From Undibacterium_A arcticum (GTDB taxonomy: Bacteria; Pseudomonadota; Gammaproteobacteria; Burkholderiales; Burkholderiaceae_D): 64,000 nt of DNA. The notes beneath the pieces were generated by a model, which worked only from the letters and a program-made list of their open reading frames with translations, searched no databases and had not been told where the DNA came from. Shown here in pieces: positions 1 to 8,881 of this stretch. Numbering within the stretch: the stretch's first letter is position 1; each line of letters starts with the position of its first letter. The translations under genes and the position numbers were made by a program. The stretch is from NCBI RefSeq assembly GCF_042660705.1, contig NZ_JBHSUQ010000001.1; one strand, 5' to 3'.

Positions 1-16
1 GCCGGGAGGGGGAGTC

Positions 17-2218
17 ATGACTGAGGCATCCATAATCTCGCGCAGAGCGTTCCTCCAGGTCGCAGCCGGTACCGGCGGCGGGCTCGTCGCAGCCTTCTGT
101 CTGCCGATGGTGTTCACGCGGGGGGCGATGGCCGCGCCGGCGGCGTCGACCGCGTCGGGGTTGCAGCCAAATGCATTCGTCCGCATCACGCCCGACAACT
201 GGGTGACCGTCACCGTCGGTCATTCGGAGCTGGGGCAGGGCGCGCTGACCGCGATATCCATGATGGTCGCGGAGGAGTTGGACGCAGATTGGAAACGCGT
301 GCGCTGGGAACAGGCCCCGGCCGACCCGGCCTATAACCAGCCAATCTTCCACACCCAGATCACTGGCGGGAGCATGTCGACTGGTTCGCGGTACGACCAA
401 CAGCGTCAGGCCGGCGCAGCCGTGCGCGCGATCCTCGTCGCCGCCGCCGCCAAGCGCTGGGGCGTCGATGCGGCGTCGTTACGGACCGAGTCGAGCAAGG
501 TCATCCATCCGGCCAGCAAACGTAGCGCGACATACGGCGAGCTCGCGTCCGAGGCGGTCGGGATGCCGGTTCCCGACAAACCGAAACTGAAGGACCCCAA
601 GGATTTCAAGATCATCGGCAAGCCGCAGATCCGGCTCGACGCCATGACGAAAGTGGACGGTACGGCCAAGTTCGGGATGGATGTCTACCTGCCTGGCATG
701 CTCACCGCGGTCCGTTTGCACCCGCCGGTGTTCGGGGGCAAGGCGCGCAGCTTCGATGCGGCCAAGGCGAAGGCCGTGCCGGGCGTGGTCGGTGTGTTTG
801 AAATCCCGACCGGGATCGCGGTCGTGGCGAAGGATTTCTGGTCGGCGAAGAAGGGCCGCGATGCCCTGGTGGTGGACTGGAACCCCGTCGCGGGCGAACG
901 GGTCTCATCGGAGGACCAGCGGGCCGCCTACGTGAAGCTGATGGACACTCCCGGCGCAACGGTCATGCGCAATGATGGCGATGTCGCGGCGGCGGAGCAA
1001 CGCGCGAAGCGCCGGCTGAGCGCAGATTTCCCGTTCCCCTACCTGGCCCACGTGCCGATGGAGCCATACAACGCGGTGGTCGATTTGCGCGACGACCGCT
1101 GCGAGATCTGGATCGGCACCCAATGGCAAAGCAGTGATCAATTGACGGCGGCACAAATCACCGGCCTGAAACCGGAGCAGATTAAGCTCAATACGATGTT
1201 CGTGGGGGGCGGTTTCGGCCGGCGCAGTCATCCGGGTATCGCCGGCGAAGCCGTAGAGGTCGCCAAGGCCGCCAGGACTAACGGAATCAAGGTGCCCGTC
1301 AAGCTTGTCTGGACGCGCGAGGATGATGTCAAGGGTGGTTATTACCGTCCTTTTGTATATGCACGTCTCTCGGCGACGCTGGATGACGCGGGACGTGTGA
1401 CCTCGTGGAGCGATCGACATGCCGCGCAGTCTGTCGTGGCCGGCACGGTATTCGAAGCGCAACTATTCAAGAATGGTATCGACACGCAAAGTATCGAGGG
1501 TGCAGAGGACATGCCCTATGCGGTCCCCAATATGCACTTCGACATCCATCAGCCGACGTACGGCATTCCGGCTTGGTTTTGGCGCTCGGTCGGCCACTCC
1601 TTCAACGCCTTCATCGTGGAGACCTTCATCGACGAACTGGCGCATGCGGCGGGCAAGGACCCGTACCAGTTCCGCCGCGATCTGCTGGCGGGCAAGGCGC
1701 GCCACCTCGGGGTGCTGGATACCGTTGCGAAGGCGTCCGGCTGGTCCACGAAACCGCCCGCCGGCATTTACCGCGGCATCGCGGTGCACGAGTCGTATGG
1801 CAGCTTTGTCGCGCAGGTGATCGAAGTCAGCGTCAGTGCGCAGAAGGAATTGACCATCCATCGCGTGGTCATGGCGCTCGATTGCGGTACCGTGATCAAC
1901 CCCGATCTCGTCAAAGCGCAGATGGAGTCAACCGTTGTCTTTGGCCTCTCGGGTGCGCTGTTCCAGGAAATCACGCTGGACAAGGGCGTCGTCATGCAGA
2001 ACAACTTCGACGACTATCCGGTGCTGCGCATGTATCAGACGCCGAAGATCGAACTTCATCTGGTGGCGAGCCACGAGCCGCCCAGCGGGTGTGGCGAGCC
2101 TGGTGTCGAATGTGTCGCGCCGGCCCTCGTCAATGCGATCTTCGCCGCTACCGGCGAGCGCATCCGTTCGCTGCCGCTGAAATCACAACCTGAAGATCGC
2201 GTGAGGGCAACCCCATGA
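17..2218 (+). CDS. iorB: Isoquinoline 1-oxidoreductase-type molybdopterin-binding subunit
   Basis: Large molybdenum-cofactor subunit of the xanthine dehydrogenase superfamily, of the membrane/periplasmic IorB type that hydroxylates N-heterocycles or oxidises aldehydes and passes electrons to a cytochrome c. The 733-residue length is typical. Residues 8-14 read SRRAFLQ, a twin-arginine signal followed by a hydrophobic stretch, so export by Tat is expected. A GGGFGRR loop near residue 396 and the C-terminal GEPG segment near residue 693 are the cofactor and catalytic-Glu regions of the family. The ATG follows a GGGAGGGGGA ribosome site and sits in an ATGA that may overlap an upstream [2Fe-2S] subunit lying outside the window. 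It overlaps the cytochrome gene by 4 bases. The substrate cannot be told from sequence. Confidence 0.88.
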   Translation: MTEASIISRRAFLQVAAGTGGGLVAAFCLPMVFTRGAMAAPAASTASGLQPNAFVRITPDNWVTVTVGHSELGQGALTAISMMVAEELDADWKRVRWEQAPADPAYNQPIFHTQITGGSMSTGSRYDQQRQAGAAVRAILVAAAAKRWGVDAASLRTESSKVIHPASKRSATYGELASEAVGMPVPDKPKLKDPKDFKIIGKPQIRLDAMTKVDGTAKFGMDVYLPGMLTAVRLHPPVFGGKARSFDAAKAKAVPGVVGVFEIPTGIAVVAKDFWSAKKGRDALVVDWNPVAGERVSSEDQRAAYVKLMDTPGATVMRNDGDVAAAEQRAKRRLSADFPFPYLAHVPMEPYNAVVDLRDDRCEIWIGTQWQSSDQLTAAQITGLKPEQIKLNTMFVGGGFGRRSHPGIAGEAVEVAKAARTNGIKVPVKLVWTREDDVKGGYYRPFVYARLSATLDDAGRVTSWSDRHAAQSVVAGTVFEAQLFKNGIDTQSIEGAEDMPYAVPNMHFDIHQPTYGIPAWFWRSVGHSFNAFIVETFIDELAHAAGKDPYQFRRDLLAGKARHLGVLDTVAKASGWSTKPPAGIYRGIAVHESYGSFVAQVIEVSVSAQKELTIHRVVMALDCGTVINPDLVKAQMESTVVFGLSGALFQEITLDKGVVMQNNFDDYPVLRMYQTPKIELHLVASHEPPSGCGEPGVECVAPALVNAIFAATGERIRSLPLKSQPEDRVRATP

Positions 2219-2774
2219 GACACCTGAGAAACCTTGTCGTCCTGTTGGCGGTCTTTTGGGGGTCTGGTGCGAGCATGATAGCGCTGGCCCAGCAGCCTGC
2301 TCCGACGGGTGCGCAGTTGTTCGAGCCGATCGCCGGCGTGTTGCAGGGGCCGCGGTGCATGAACTGCCATACGGTCAAGGCGCCGCATCAAAAGGACGTC
2401 GGTATTCCGCATGCCCAGCTTGTCGTTCGCGGCGCCGACGGCCACGGTGCGGCCACACTGCAGTGTGCGGCATGCCATCAGATAGCGAATTCTGCTGATG
2501 GCAAGGTTCCTGGTGCACCGAACTGGCACCTCGCGCCGCTTAGCATGAAATGGGAAGGATTGACGCAGGCGCAGATCTGCGAGCAAATCAAGGATCCGGC
2601 CAGGAACGGCAATCGCCGCACGCTGCACGAGGCGATCGACCACATGAAAGTCGATCCGCTCGTGCTGTGGGCCTGGAACCCGGGCGCGGGGCGAACGACC
2701 CCGTCATTTCGCACGCGGAGTTTGTGCGGTATCTGGAGATTTGGGCTGCTGCCGACGGCCCCTGTCCGAAGTGA
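2215..2774 (+). CDS. c-type cytochrome subunit partnering IorB, frameshifted near the 3' end
   Basis: Exported c-type cytochrome that probably takes electrons from the molybdoenzyme encoded just upstream. Residues 1-25 form a signal peptide (hydrophobic core, ending near ALAQQ). Two haem-binding CxxCH motifs are visible, CMNCH near residue 48 and CAACH near residue 86. The start codon overlaps the upstream stop (ATGA), so the two genes are translationally coupled. The reading frame changes around 2690-2705: the upstream frame runs into an unrelated tail, while the neighbouring frame continues with HAEFVRYLEIWAAADGPCPK and a stop at 2772-2774, the usual family ending. The break lies in a G/C-run-rich stretch and may be a sequencing error. 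Confidence 0.78.
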
Positions 2775-2883
2775 TGTAGCGCAATCGGTCACGTCGTGCA
2801 GCGGTGGGCATACGCATTGCCCGTCGCGCATAGATCGAGTGGCACTCAATCGGTTCGCGATGCTGGCGGTAGTGTCCAGCGGG

Positions 2884-3594
2884 TCAGTCAACCCGCCGCG
2901 GCTGCGGCGGTACGATGAAAAACAGCGGTGTGAGCATATAGAACAAGAAGGCTGCATGCACGCTGAACCAGGCAGCAGAAGCACCGATCAGGTACGACAC
3001 CACACCGATAAAGGATTTCCGAATAACGTGTGGATCCTGACTGCTTGCAAGCTCAGGCTTGATCAGGTGCCGCAGGATGTAGGCGTGCATTGCGATGAAC
3101 AGCAGCGTGTTGAACGCCATGACCGCGCCGAACATGCACACGGCCAAAGGATTGGTCGGGTATTCCCCCAATAGCGCGGTGGGAAACGGCACGAATGACT
3201 GGAACATCAGGAAGATCGCGTTCAACCATACCAAACTGTAGTTGGCATGACGGGCAAGCCCGAGGACATGGTGGTGATTCAACCAGAACTTGCAGACAAT
3301 GATGAAGCTGATGAGCCAACTCAGGAATTTCGGCAACAGGTCCAGCAGCTGATGACCCAGTTCACTCACGCTGCCGTGATCGTGCAGCGACGGAACCTTG
3401 AGTTCGAGAACAAGCAGCGTGACGACGATCGCGAAGACCGCGTCGCTGAATGCCTCAATCCGGGTCAGGCGCAACTCGCCTTGTGCAAACCGCTTAAAAA
3501 TCGCATCAGGTAGGTCTCCCTTCAACCTAAAAACGGCGACAGATCGTGCCCTGCTAGGGGGGCAACGCAGCCATGCGGCGGGCTGGTCGTGCAA
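2884..3594 (-). CDS. TMEM175 family (DUF1211) potassium channel-like membrane protein
   Basis: Integral membrane protein of the bacterial TMEM175/DUF1211 family, members of which conduct K+. The family signature is visible as RIEAFSDAVFAI at the first transmembrane helix, followed by further hydrophobic helices; the total of about 236 residues is slightly longer than the usual ~200. The extra N-terminal ~40 residues (from 3594) look non-native. A good ribosome site (GGGAG) precedes an ATG at about 3508 that is out of frame, so the true start is uncertain or a base is missing here. It is convergent with the cytochrome gene. Confidence 0.72.
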   Translation of the reverse strand: MHDQPAAWLRCPPSRARSVAVFRLKGDLPDAIFKRFAQGELRLTRIEAFSDAVFAIVVTLLVLELKVPSLHDHGSVSELGHQLLDLLPKFLSWLISFIIVCKFWLNHHHVLGLARHANYSLVWLNAIFLMFQSFVPFPTALLGEYPTNPLAVCMFGAVMAFNTLLFIAMHAYILRHLIKPELASSQDPHVIRKSFIGVVSYLIGASAAWFSVHAAFLFYMLTPLFFIVPPQPRRVD

Positions 3595-3654
3595 TCGGGT
3601 GCGTAACCTTGTCGCTGCTCAGGTCAGCATATAAACAGCTGCAACGGCTAGTGT

Positions 3655-3717
3655 TCATGCACCTTTCCAAAAACCAGGTCCCGCCGGGATGCCAGGCACG
3701 CCAATAATCGAGCATGG
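3655..3717 (-). pseudogene. RAYT transposase N-terminal relic
   Basis: A short minus-strand stretch reads DYWRAWHPGGTWFLERC, which matches the N-terminus of the two RAYT transposases further on (NYRRAWHPGGTYFFTVN) and then loses similarity. It is a degenerate start of a REP-associated tyrosine transposase and marks an older insertion in this region. Confidence 0.6.
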
Positions 3718-3829
3718 GTGAAGTATGATGCAGAGTAACCATTCGGCGCAATACGCGTCACTATTGCGCCCTGCGCGGGCTGTCGTACTTATATCGGATC
3801 GAAACATAAACTTGGACGGAAAAAAACAG

Positions 3830-4312
3830 GTGAACTTGCAAATCAAAACAGCCAACCCGAACGATGCGTTGGTAGTGGCATCGCTGGTGATGGATCTAAC
3901 GACCGAAATCTGCTTCAGATGTAACGACCAGAAACAATTTCACCGAGATACGGCGCTGACGTCTGATCTCTGCGCCCTCTGGATCTCGGATAACTGCTAC
4001 ACGGCCCTGATCGCATATGCGCATGAGAAGCCGATCGGGGTTGCAACGATTGCAGAAAGCTATGCACTATATGCTGGCGGAAAGATCGGAATCATCCAGG
4101 AATTTTATGTAGCGCCCGATCATCGGGAGCAAGGGGTGGGAAACAAGCTAATTGATGTCGCGCTGTCACTTGCCGCAGAAAGAGACTGGGCATGCATGGA
4201 ACTTTGCACTCCGCCGCTCCCCGAATTCAAGCAAACAATCGATTTCTATCAAAAGTACGATTTCATATCTGTTGGTGGCCGGAAAATGCGCCGCCAATGC
4301 AAGCCCGCGTAG
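3830..4312 (+). CDS. GNAT family N-acetyltransferase
   Basis: GNAT-fold acyltransferase of about 160 residues; such enzymes move an acetyl group from acetyl-CoA to an amine, but the substrate is unknown here. The acetyl-CoA binding segment (motif A) reads VAPDHREQGVGNKLID and is preceded by a GIIQEFYV strand. The GTG at 3830 is chosen because the family homology begins immediately there (NLQIKTANPND); the frame is open upstream to 3725 but that part overlaps the RAYT relic. Base composition is lower in GC than the neighbours. It is bounded on both sides by mobile-element debris. Confidence 0.72.
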   Translation: MNLQIKTANPNDALVVASLVMDLTTEICFRCNDQKQFHRDTALTSDLCALWISDNCYTALIAYAHEKPIGVATIAESYALYAGGKIGIIQEFYVAPDHREQGVGNKLIDVALSLAAERDWACMELCTPPLPEFKQTIDFYQKYDFISVGGRKMRRQCKPA

Positions 4313-4322
4313 GGCGTAATAA

Positions 4323-4445
4323 GGCCGTAAGCCGCACACCGTAGGGCGTCAATAAGCGAAGCGCATTGCGCCGCATGTTGCGTGATAAATTCCGACAATG
4401 CCTAATTACCGACGCGCCTGGCATCCGGACGGCACTTACTTCTTT
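4323..4445 (+). mobile_element. 5' fragment of a RAYT element, interrupted by an ISL3 insertion
   Basis: Starts with the same AAGGCCGTAAGCCGCACACC end as the two full RAYT elements and reads into the first 16 codons of a RAYT gene (NYRRAWHPDGTYFF) before similarity stops at 4445, where the ISL3 left end begins. Most of the internal REP-like palindromic part is missing, so the fragment is internally deleted. Confidence 0.65.
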
Positions 4446-5019
4446 GGTTGTTCAGACTTCTCTGTGGGTTCAGAGGTACGCTATCGCGCAGGTTTAGCCA
4501 AGGAGGAGCGCGATGGAAAGCAAAGATTTGTACCGCCACTTGCTCGGGTTGAGCGAGCCATGGACGGTAGAGCGAGTTGATCTGGACGTGGCCAAGCAAC
4601 ATGTGGATGTGTACGTTGAACACCCAAACGGGACGCGCTTTGCGTGTCCGGAATGCGGGCAAGAGTATGGGGTCTACGACCACCTGGCGACGCGGGTATG
4701 GCGACACCTGGATAGTTGCCAATTTCTGACCTACCTGCACGCCAGTCCGCCTCGTATCTCGTGCCCGGAGCACGGCGTGCGGCAGGCACGCTTGCCGTGG
4801 GCGGAGGAAGGAAGCCGGTTTACGCATTTGTTTGAGGTGCTGGCGATTGATCTGCTGCAAGCGGCCAACGTCAAGCGTGCTGCGCAAATCCTGCGCATCA
4901 GCTGGGACCAGGCGTGGCACCTGATGGAGCGAGCGGTATTGCGAGGGCGTGCGGGCAAAGAATCGGCGCTGCCAAGGCAAATTGGTATCGATGAGAAGGC
5001 GATTGCGAAAGGACATCAA
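4446..5019 (+). mobile_element. ISL3-family insertion sequence, left part only
   Basis: Begins with GGTTGTTCAGACTTCTC inside a RAYT fragment and contains the leader and 5' third of an ISL3-type transposase gene. It stops abruptly at 5019-5020 where a complete RAYT element begins. The remaining transposase and the right inverted repeat are not found on the far side of that RAYT element, so they were deleted. Confidence 0.65.
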
Positions 5020-5021
5020 GG
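4513..5021 (+). pseudogene. ISL3 family transposase, 3'-truncated
   Basis: N-terminal part of an ISL3 transposase (DDE type). The zinc-finger region is visible as CPECGQEYGVYDH and a later C-PEHG, followed by a helix-turn-helix-like segment (AANVKRAAQILRISWDQAW) and the first catalytic Asp region, GIDEKAIAKGHQ. The reading frame then runs straight into the RAYT element end and stops after ten foreign codons. The ATG follows a clear AAGGAGGAG ribosome site. It cannot be active alone. Confidence 0.8.
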
Positions 5022-5836
5022 CCGTAAGCCGCACACCGTAGGGCGTCAATAAGCGCAGCCCTTGCAGGGCGCATATCCGCTTGCAAGCGGATACCGTTTC
5101 GCAGGCGTGGGGCATTGCCCCACGAAACCCCTGCTACACCATTGCGCCGCATGCCTACTCCTGATAATCCGTTTGCCCCTCATCGCCACCAGCCCAATCT
5201 GCAGGATAGACCCCCTGCCCTGCCAACAGATGAAACGTCGAATACGGCCAGTCAATCACCTTGCGAACCAAACCATGCTTGAGCGGATTGATATGGACGT
5301 AATCCATGTGTGCAGCAAAATCCCGGTCGTCGCGAATCAGATGTTCCCAATAACGTCGCTGCCAAATACCGCGTTCGCCGCGACGCTCGCGCACTGCGGA
5401 TCGCCACTCCGTTTTCGGCAGAGATTTGGAAAAACAGATTTTTATCAAACGCCAGCGCACCGCAAAATCGACATCGCCCATCGGCAGCTCGATCACGCAA
5501 TGCAGATGATCCGGCAACACGACCCATGCGTGGATGATGAAAGGATGCGTGATCCGCACCACGCGCACCGCATCACGCAGAAGATCAATGTGACGCACCA
5601 GCAGATCGTTGCCGAATCGCTGGAGTAGATTGACCGTAAAGAAGTAAGTGCCGCCCGGATGCCAGGCGCGTCGGTAATTTGGCATTGTCGGAATTTATCA
5701 CGCAACATGCGGCGCAATGGTGTAGCAGGGGTTTCGTGGGGCGTAGCGCCACGCCTGCGAAACGGTATCCGCTTGCAAGCGGATATGCGCCCTGCAAGGG
5801 CTGCGCTTATTGACGCCCTACGGTGTGTGGCTTGGT
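5020..5836 (-). mobile_element. RAYT element copy 1, flanked by inverted REP-like repeats
   Basis: A RAYT gene enclosed by two ~135-bp inverted copies of a REP/BIME-like block (5020-5153 and 5700-5836). Each block carries a CCGCTTGCAAGCGG palindrome and a second hairpin (GTTTCGCAGGCGTGG against CCACGAAAC). RAYT transposases are single-strand HUH nucleases that act on such REP palindromes (known family biology). The element interrupts an ISL3 transposase at 5020. Confidence 0.75.
5155..5685 (-). CDS. REP-associated tyrosine transposase (RAYT, Y1 family), copy 1
   Basis: Intact 176-residue Y1-type HUH transposase thought to mobilise REP palindromes. Motifs visible: the N-terminal RAWHPGGTYFFTV, the metal-binding HUH pair in LPDHLHCVIEL (about residue 60), and the catalytic Tyr region DYVHINPLKHGLV (about residue 130). 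It differs from copy 2 (8167-8696) by only a handful of residues. The gene lies between inverted REP-like blocks, the normal arrangement for this family, and is the only undamaged transposase gene of this type here. Confidence 0.88.
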   Translation of the reverse strand: MPNYRRAWHPGGTYFFTVNLLQRFGNDLLVRHIDLLRDAVRVVRITHPFIIHAWVVLPDHLHCVIELPMGDVDFAVRWRLIKICFSKSLPKTEWRSAVRERRGERGIWQRRYWEHLIRDDRDFAAHMDYVHINPLKHGLVRKVIDWPYSTFHLLAGQGVYPADWAGGDEGQTDYQE

Positions 5837-5893
5837 CTTAAATCCGCAGCCAGATGGCGGCCTGAACAGATCCCTGTGTGACGTTAAATTGAG

Positions 5894-5967
5894 GGAGTAT
5901 GTAAATAAACACGGCATTTCCCGCGCAATTTCATTGCGCATATTAAATACAGCTGGCTGTATATTTT
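5894..5967. repeat. Dispersed ~75-bp repeat, copy A
   Basis: Starts GGAGTATG and ends in a 16-bp inverted repeat ATAC-N8-GTAT (ATACAGCTGGCTGTAT, 5947-5962) followed by ATTTT. Copies with the same ends, similar length and a shared central CATTGCG lie at 8807 and 63614. The 65 bp between the RAYT end and this repeat also match the equivalent stretch next to RAYT copy 2. Confidence 0.55.
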
Positions 5968-5990
5968 GAGCGCCGCATGCCGCCAATGCC

Positions 5991-6473
5991 CTAATACACC
6001 GGCAAGCGGCTCGATGATTTGATTTCGCGCAGTGCCAGGCTGGAATGAATCGAGGTGACGCCTGGCATCGCGCGTAACACCAGTTCGACGAACTCGCCGT
6101 AGGAATCCAGATCCTCGGCCACCACTTGCAACAAGTAATCTGCCGCGCCGGTAATCTTGTGGCAGGACAGCACTTCCGGATGCGACAGGATCGCTTTTTC
6201 AAAACGGTTGGGCGAGTCGTCGGTATGAATACCAAAGCCCAATTGTACAAAGGCCAGAACGCCAAAGCCCAGTTTGCGACGATTCAGATTTGCCTGATAG
6301 CCGTCGATAAACCCTTCTTCCTCCAGCCTGCGTATGCGCCGCCAGCACGGCGTCACGCTCAGCGACAAGCGCTCTGCCAGCTTGGCATTGGACAAGGTGC
6401 TGTCTTCTTGCAGAAGACGCAAAATAGTCCGATCTATCTCGTCAAGAGATGAATTGAGGCGATTATTTCGCAC
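5991..6473 (-). CDS. Lrp/AsnC family transcriptional regulator
   Basis: Feast/famine-type DNA-binding regulator of 160 residues, the usual length. The N-terminal winged helix-turn-helix is visible at residues 10-60 (DEIDRTILRLLQEDSTLSNA, then LSVTPCWRRIRRLEEEG), and the C-terminal RAM ligand-binding domain follows (residues 70-150, with GAADYLLQVVAEDLDSYGEF). It is divergent from the acetylpolyamine amidohydrolase gene with about 120 bp between them, so it probably controls that gene and the ornithine cyclodeaminase after it in response to an amino acid. The ligand is not known. Confidence 0.88.
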   Translation of the reverse strand: MRNNRLNSSLDEIDRTILRLLQEDSTLSNAKLAERLSLSVTPCWRRIRRLEEEGFIDGYQANLNRRKLGFGVLAFVQLGFGIHTDDSPNRFEKAILSHPEVLSCHKITGAADYLLQVVAEDLDSYGEFVELVLRAMPGVTSIHSSLALREIKSSSRLPVY

Positions 6474-6594
6474 CCTTGCTCCTCGTTAGTCTATTCGTCT
6501 CAAATCATAGCGTCCAATGCACAGATAGAGCAAAGTAATTTCAGCGCGCCGGCGACATAATTGTTGCCATTCAAGCCTCTCCCGGAAAACCGAC

Positions 6595-7636
6595 ATGCTC
6601 ACTATTTATAGCAATAATCACCACCTGCATCATGGTACTGAACTGAAAGATGGCGTATTGAAACCCTGCGTTGAAATGCCCAGTCGCGCCGACACCGTGC
6701 TGGCACGGATCAAGGCGGTCGGACTGGGCGACATCAGCGCGCCGCATGACTATGCTTCTTCCTCGTACAGCCCGGTGCACAGCGAACGTTACGTGCGCTT
6801 TCTTGAGAATGCATGGGCCAACTGGACCGGCGCCGGACGTTCGCACGACGCCCTGCCGCTGATCTGGCCGGTACGCAATTTGCGCAGCGATATAGAGCCT
6901 GAGCATATCGATGGCAAGCTGGGCTTCTACGCGATGGATGCCGGCGTGCCGATTACCGCAGGCACCTGGGAAGCGGTGCGCACCAGCGCCAATCTGGCGT
7001 TGACCGGGATGGACGCCATTTCGAAGGGCGCAGCCAGTGTGTTTGCCTTATGCCGTCCACCGGGCCATCATGCGGCCGCCGAATACATGGGCGGCTACTG
7101 CTACCTGAACAATGCCGCACTGGCAGCGCAAGGTTTTATTAACCAAGGCGCCAAAAGGGTGGCCGTGATCGATGTCGATTATCACCACGGCAATGGTACG
7201 CAAAGCATCTTTTACGATCGCGCCGACGTGCTGTTCATCTCGTTGCATGGCGATCCGAAACTCGTACCCGTATTTTCTCGGGCATCGGGATGAATGCGGC
7301 TCTGGTGCGGGCACCGGCTTCAATCACAACTATCCGCTGCCGCATGGTACGGCTTGGGACAGCTACCGCAGCGCACTGGCTGACGCCTGCAGCAAGCTGG
7401 CCGCCTATGCGCCGGACGCCATCGTGGTATCGCTCGGCGTGGACACCTTCAAGGACGATCCGATCAGCCAGTTCAAACTGGAAAACGACGATTACCTCCG
7501 CATGGGCGAAGTCATTGCCGGCGTGGGCAAGCCAACGCTGTTCGTCATGGAAGGCGGCTACATGGTGGATGACATCGGCGTGAATGCAGTCAACGTGTTG
7601 CTGGGTTTGAAGGTCGCTGCTGAACACGGCACATAA
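6595..7636 (+). CDS. Histone deacetylase-like acetylpolyamine amidohydrolase, frameshifted
   Basis: Zinc-dependent deacetylase of the HDAC/acetylpolyamine amidohydrolase superfamily, expected to remove acetyl groups from acetylated polyamines or similar amines in the cytoplasm. Family motifs: PPGHHAA with the tandem catalytic His, DVDYHHGNGTQ with Zn ligands Asp and His, GVDTFKDDPIS with the third ligand, and GGYMV near the C-terminus. The frame breaks at about 7262-7285, between LHGDPK and YPYFLGHRDE; both halves align as one protein of about 346 residues. A small base loss explains it. It heads a probable operon with an ornithine cyclodeaminase gene 24 bp downstream and is divergent from an Lrp regulator. 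Confidence 0.8.
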
Positions 7637-7660
7637 AAAAATCACTAAAGGAGATTCAAG

Positions 7661-8012
7661 ATGACCAGATATATCGATGTAGCCGACATTCAGCAACTGG
7701 TAACAAGCGTCGGCGCCGACGCATGCATGACGACGCTGGCAGAGTACATCCGCGCCGATTATTTGCGCTGGAACGAATTTGAAAAATCGGCACGGGTGGC
7801 AAACCATGTCCCCGGCGGGGTCATTGAGTTGATGCCCACGTCAGACAGCGAACTGTATGGCTTCAAGTATGTCAACGGTCACCCGCAGAACACCAAACTG
7901 AACATGCTGACCGTGATGGCCTTTGGCGTACTGGCCGAAGTCGATACCGGCTACCCGGTGCTGTTCAGCGAATTCACCATCACCACCGCATTGCGTACCG
8001 CCGCCACTTCAA
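7661..8012 (+). pseudogene. Ornithine cyclodeaminase, truncated by a RAYT element
   Basis: N-terminal third of an ornithine cyclodeaminase (ornithine to proline plus ammonia, NAD-dependent). The characteristic stretches GVIELMPTSD, FKYVNGHPQNT and TALRTAATS are present, then homology ends exactly where RAYT copy 2 begins (8013). The rest of the gene is not found beyond the element. A clear AAAGGAG ribosome site precedes the ATG. As it stands the gene cannot make an active enzyme. Confidence 0.82.
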
Positions 8013-8746
8013 GGCCGTAAGCCGCACACCGTAGGGCGTCAATAAGCGCAGCCCTTGCAGGGCGCATATCCGCTTGCAAGCGGATACCGTTTCGCAGGCG
8101 TGGCGCTACGCCCCACGAAACCCCTGCTACACCATTGCGCCGCGTGTTGCGTGATAAATTCCGACAATGCCAAATTACCGACGCGCCTGGCATCCGGGCG
8201 GCACTTTCTTCTTTACGGTCAATCTGCTGCAGCGGTCCGGCAACGATCTGCTGGTGCGGCATATTGATCTTCTGCGTGATGCGGTTCGCGTGGTGTTGGT
8301 CACGCATCCTTTCACCATCCACGCATGGGTCGTGTTGCCGGATCACCTGCATTGCGTAATCGAGCTACCGATTGGCGACGCGGATTTGCGGTGCGTTGGC
8401 GCTTGATTAAAATCCGTTTTTCCAAATCTCTGCCGAAAACGGAGTGGCGATCCGCAGTGCGCGAGCGTCGTGGCGAACGCGGCATCTGGCAGCGGCGTTA
8501 TTGGGAGCATCTGATTCGCGACGACCGGGATTTTGCTGCACACATTGATTACGTCCATATCAATCCGCTCAAGCATGGTTTGGTTCGCAAGGTGATCGAT
8601 TGGCCGTATTCGACGTTTCATCTGTTGGCAGGGCAGGGGGTCTATCCTGCAGATTGGGCTGGCGGCGATGAGGGGCAAACGGATTATCAGGAGTAGGCAT
8701 GCGGCGCAATGCGCTGCGCTTATTGACGCCCTACGGTGTGCGGCTT
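8013..8746 (+). mobile_element. RAYT element copy 2
   Basis: Begins with the same AAGGCCGTAAGCCGCAC end as copy 1 and carries the long REP-like block upstream of the gene (8013-8166). On its right side it has only a short block (8697-8746) ending GGTGTGCGGCTT. The following sequence (GGTTTTAAATCCGCAGCCA) matches that after copy 1, so the two insertions share more than the minimal element. It truncates an ornithine cyclodeaminase gene. Confidence 0.7.
8167..8696 (+). pseudogene. RAYT transposase copy 2, frameshifted
   Basis: Nearly identical to copy 1 (5155-5685) but the frame breaks at 8385-8387, where this copy has three T in GATTTGCGG while copy 1 has four (GATTTTGCGG). The first frame stops at 8406 and the remainder, including the catalytic Tyr region (DYVHINPLKHGLV), continues in another frame to 8696. 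Direct comparison of the two copies makes loss of one T the simplest explanation, by mutation or sequencing error. Confidence 0.82.
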
Positions 8747-8806
8747 GGTTTTAAATCCGCAGCCACTTGGCGATCTGAATAGCCCTCTATTTGATCTTAA
8801 ATAACT

Positions 8807-8881
8807 GGAGTATGCCAATAAACATGGCATCTCACGCTTGATTCCATTGCGTGTTTAAAAATACAGTGGGCAGTATATTTT
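8807..8881. repeat. Dispersed ~75-bp repeat, copy B
   Basis: GGAGTATG at its left end, central CATTGCG, and ATAC-N8-GTAT (ATACAGTGGGCAGTAT, 8861-8876) then ATTTT at its right end, as in copies A and C. It sits 65 bp from the RAYT copy 2 end, exactly as copy A does from copy 1, and just downstream of the glutamate dehydrogenase stop codon. Confidence 0.55.

Noticed and set aside
5947..8876. ATACAG...CTGTAT-like sites as LexA (SOS) boxes
   Set aside because: The spacing and centre do not fit CTGT-N8-ACAG, the arms read ATAC-N8-GTAT instead, and no SOS gene lies next to them. They are treated as part of the dispersed repeat.
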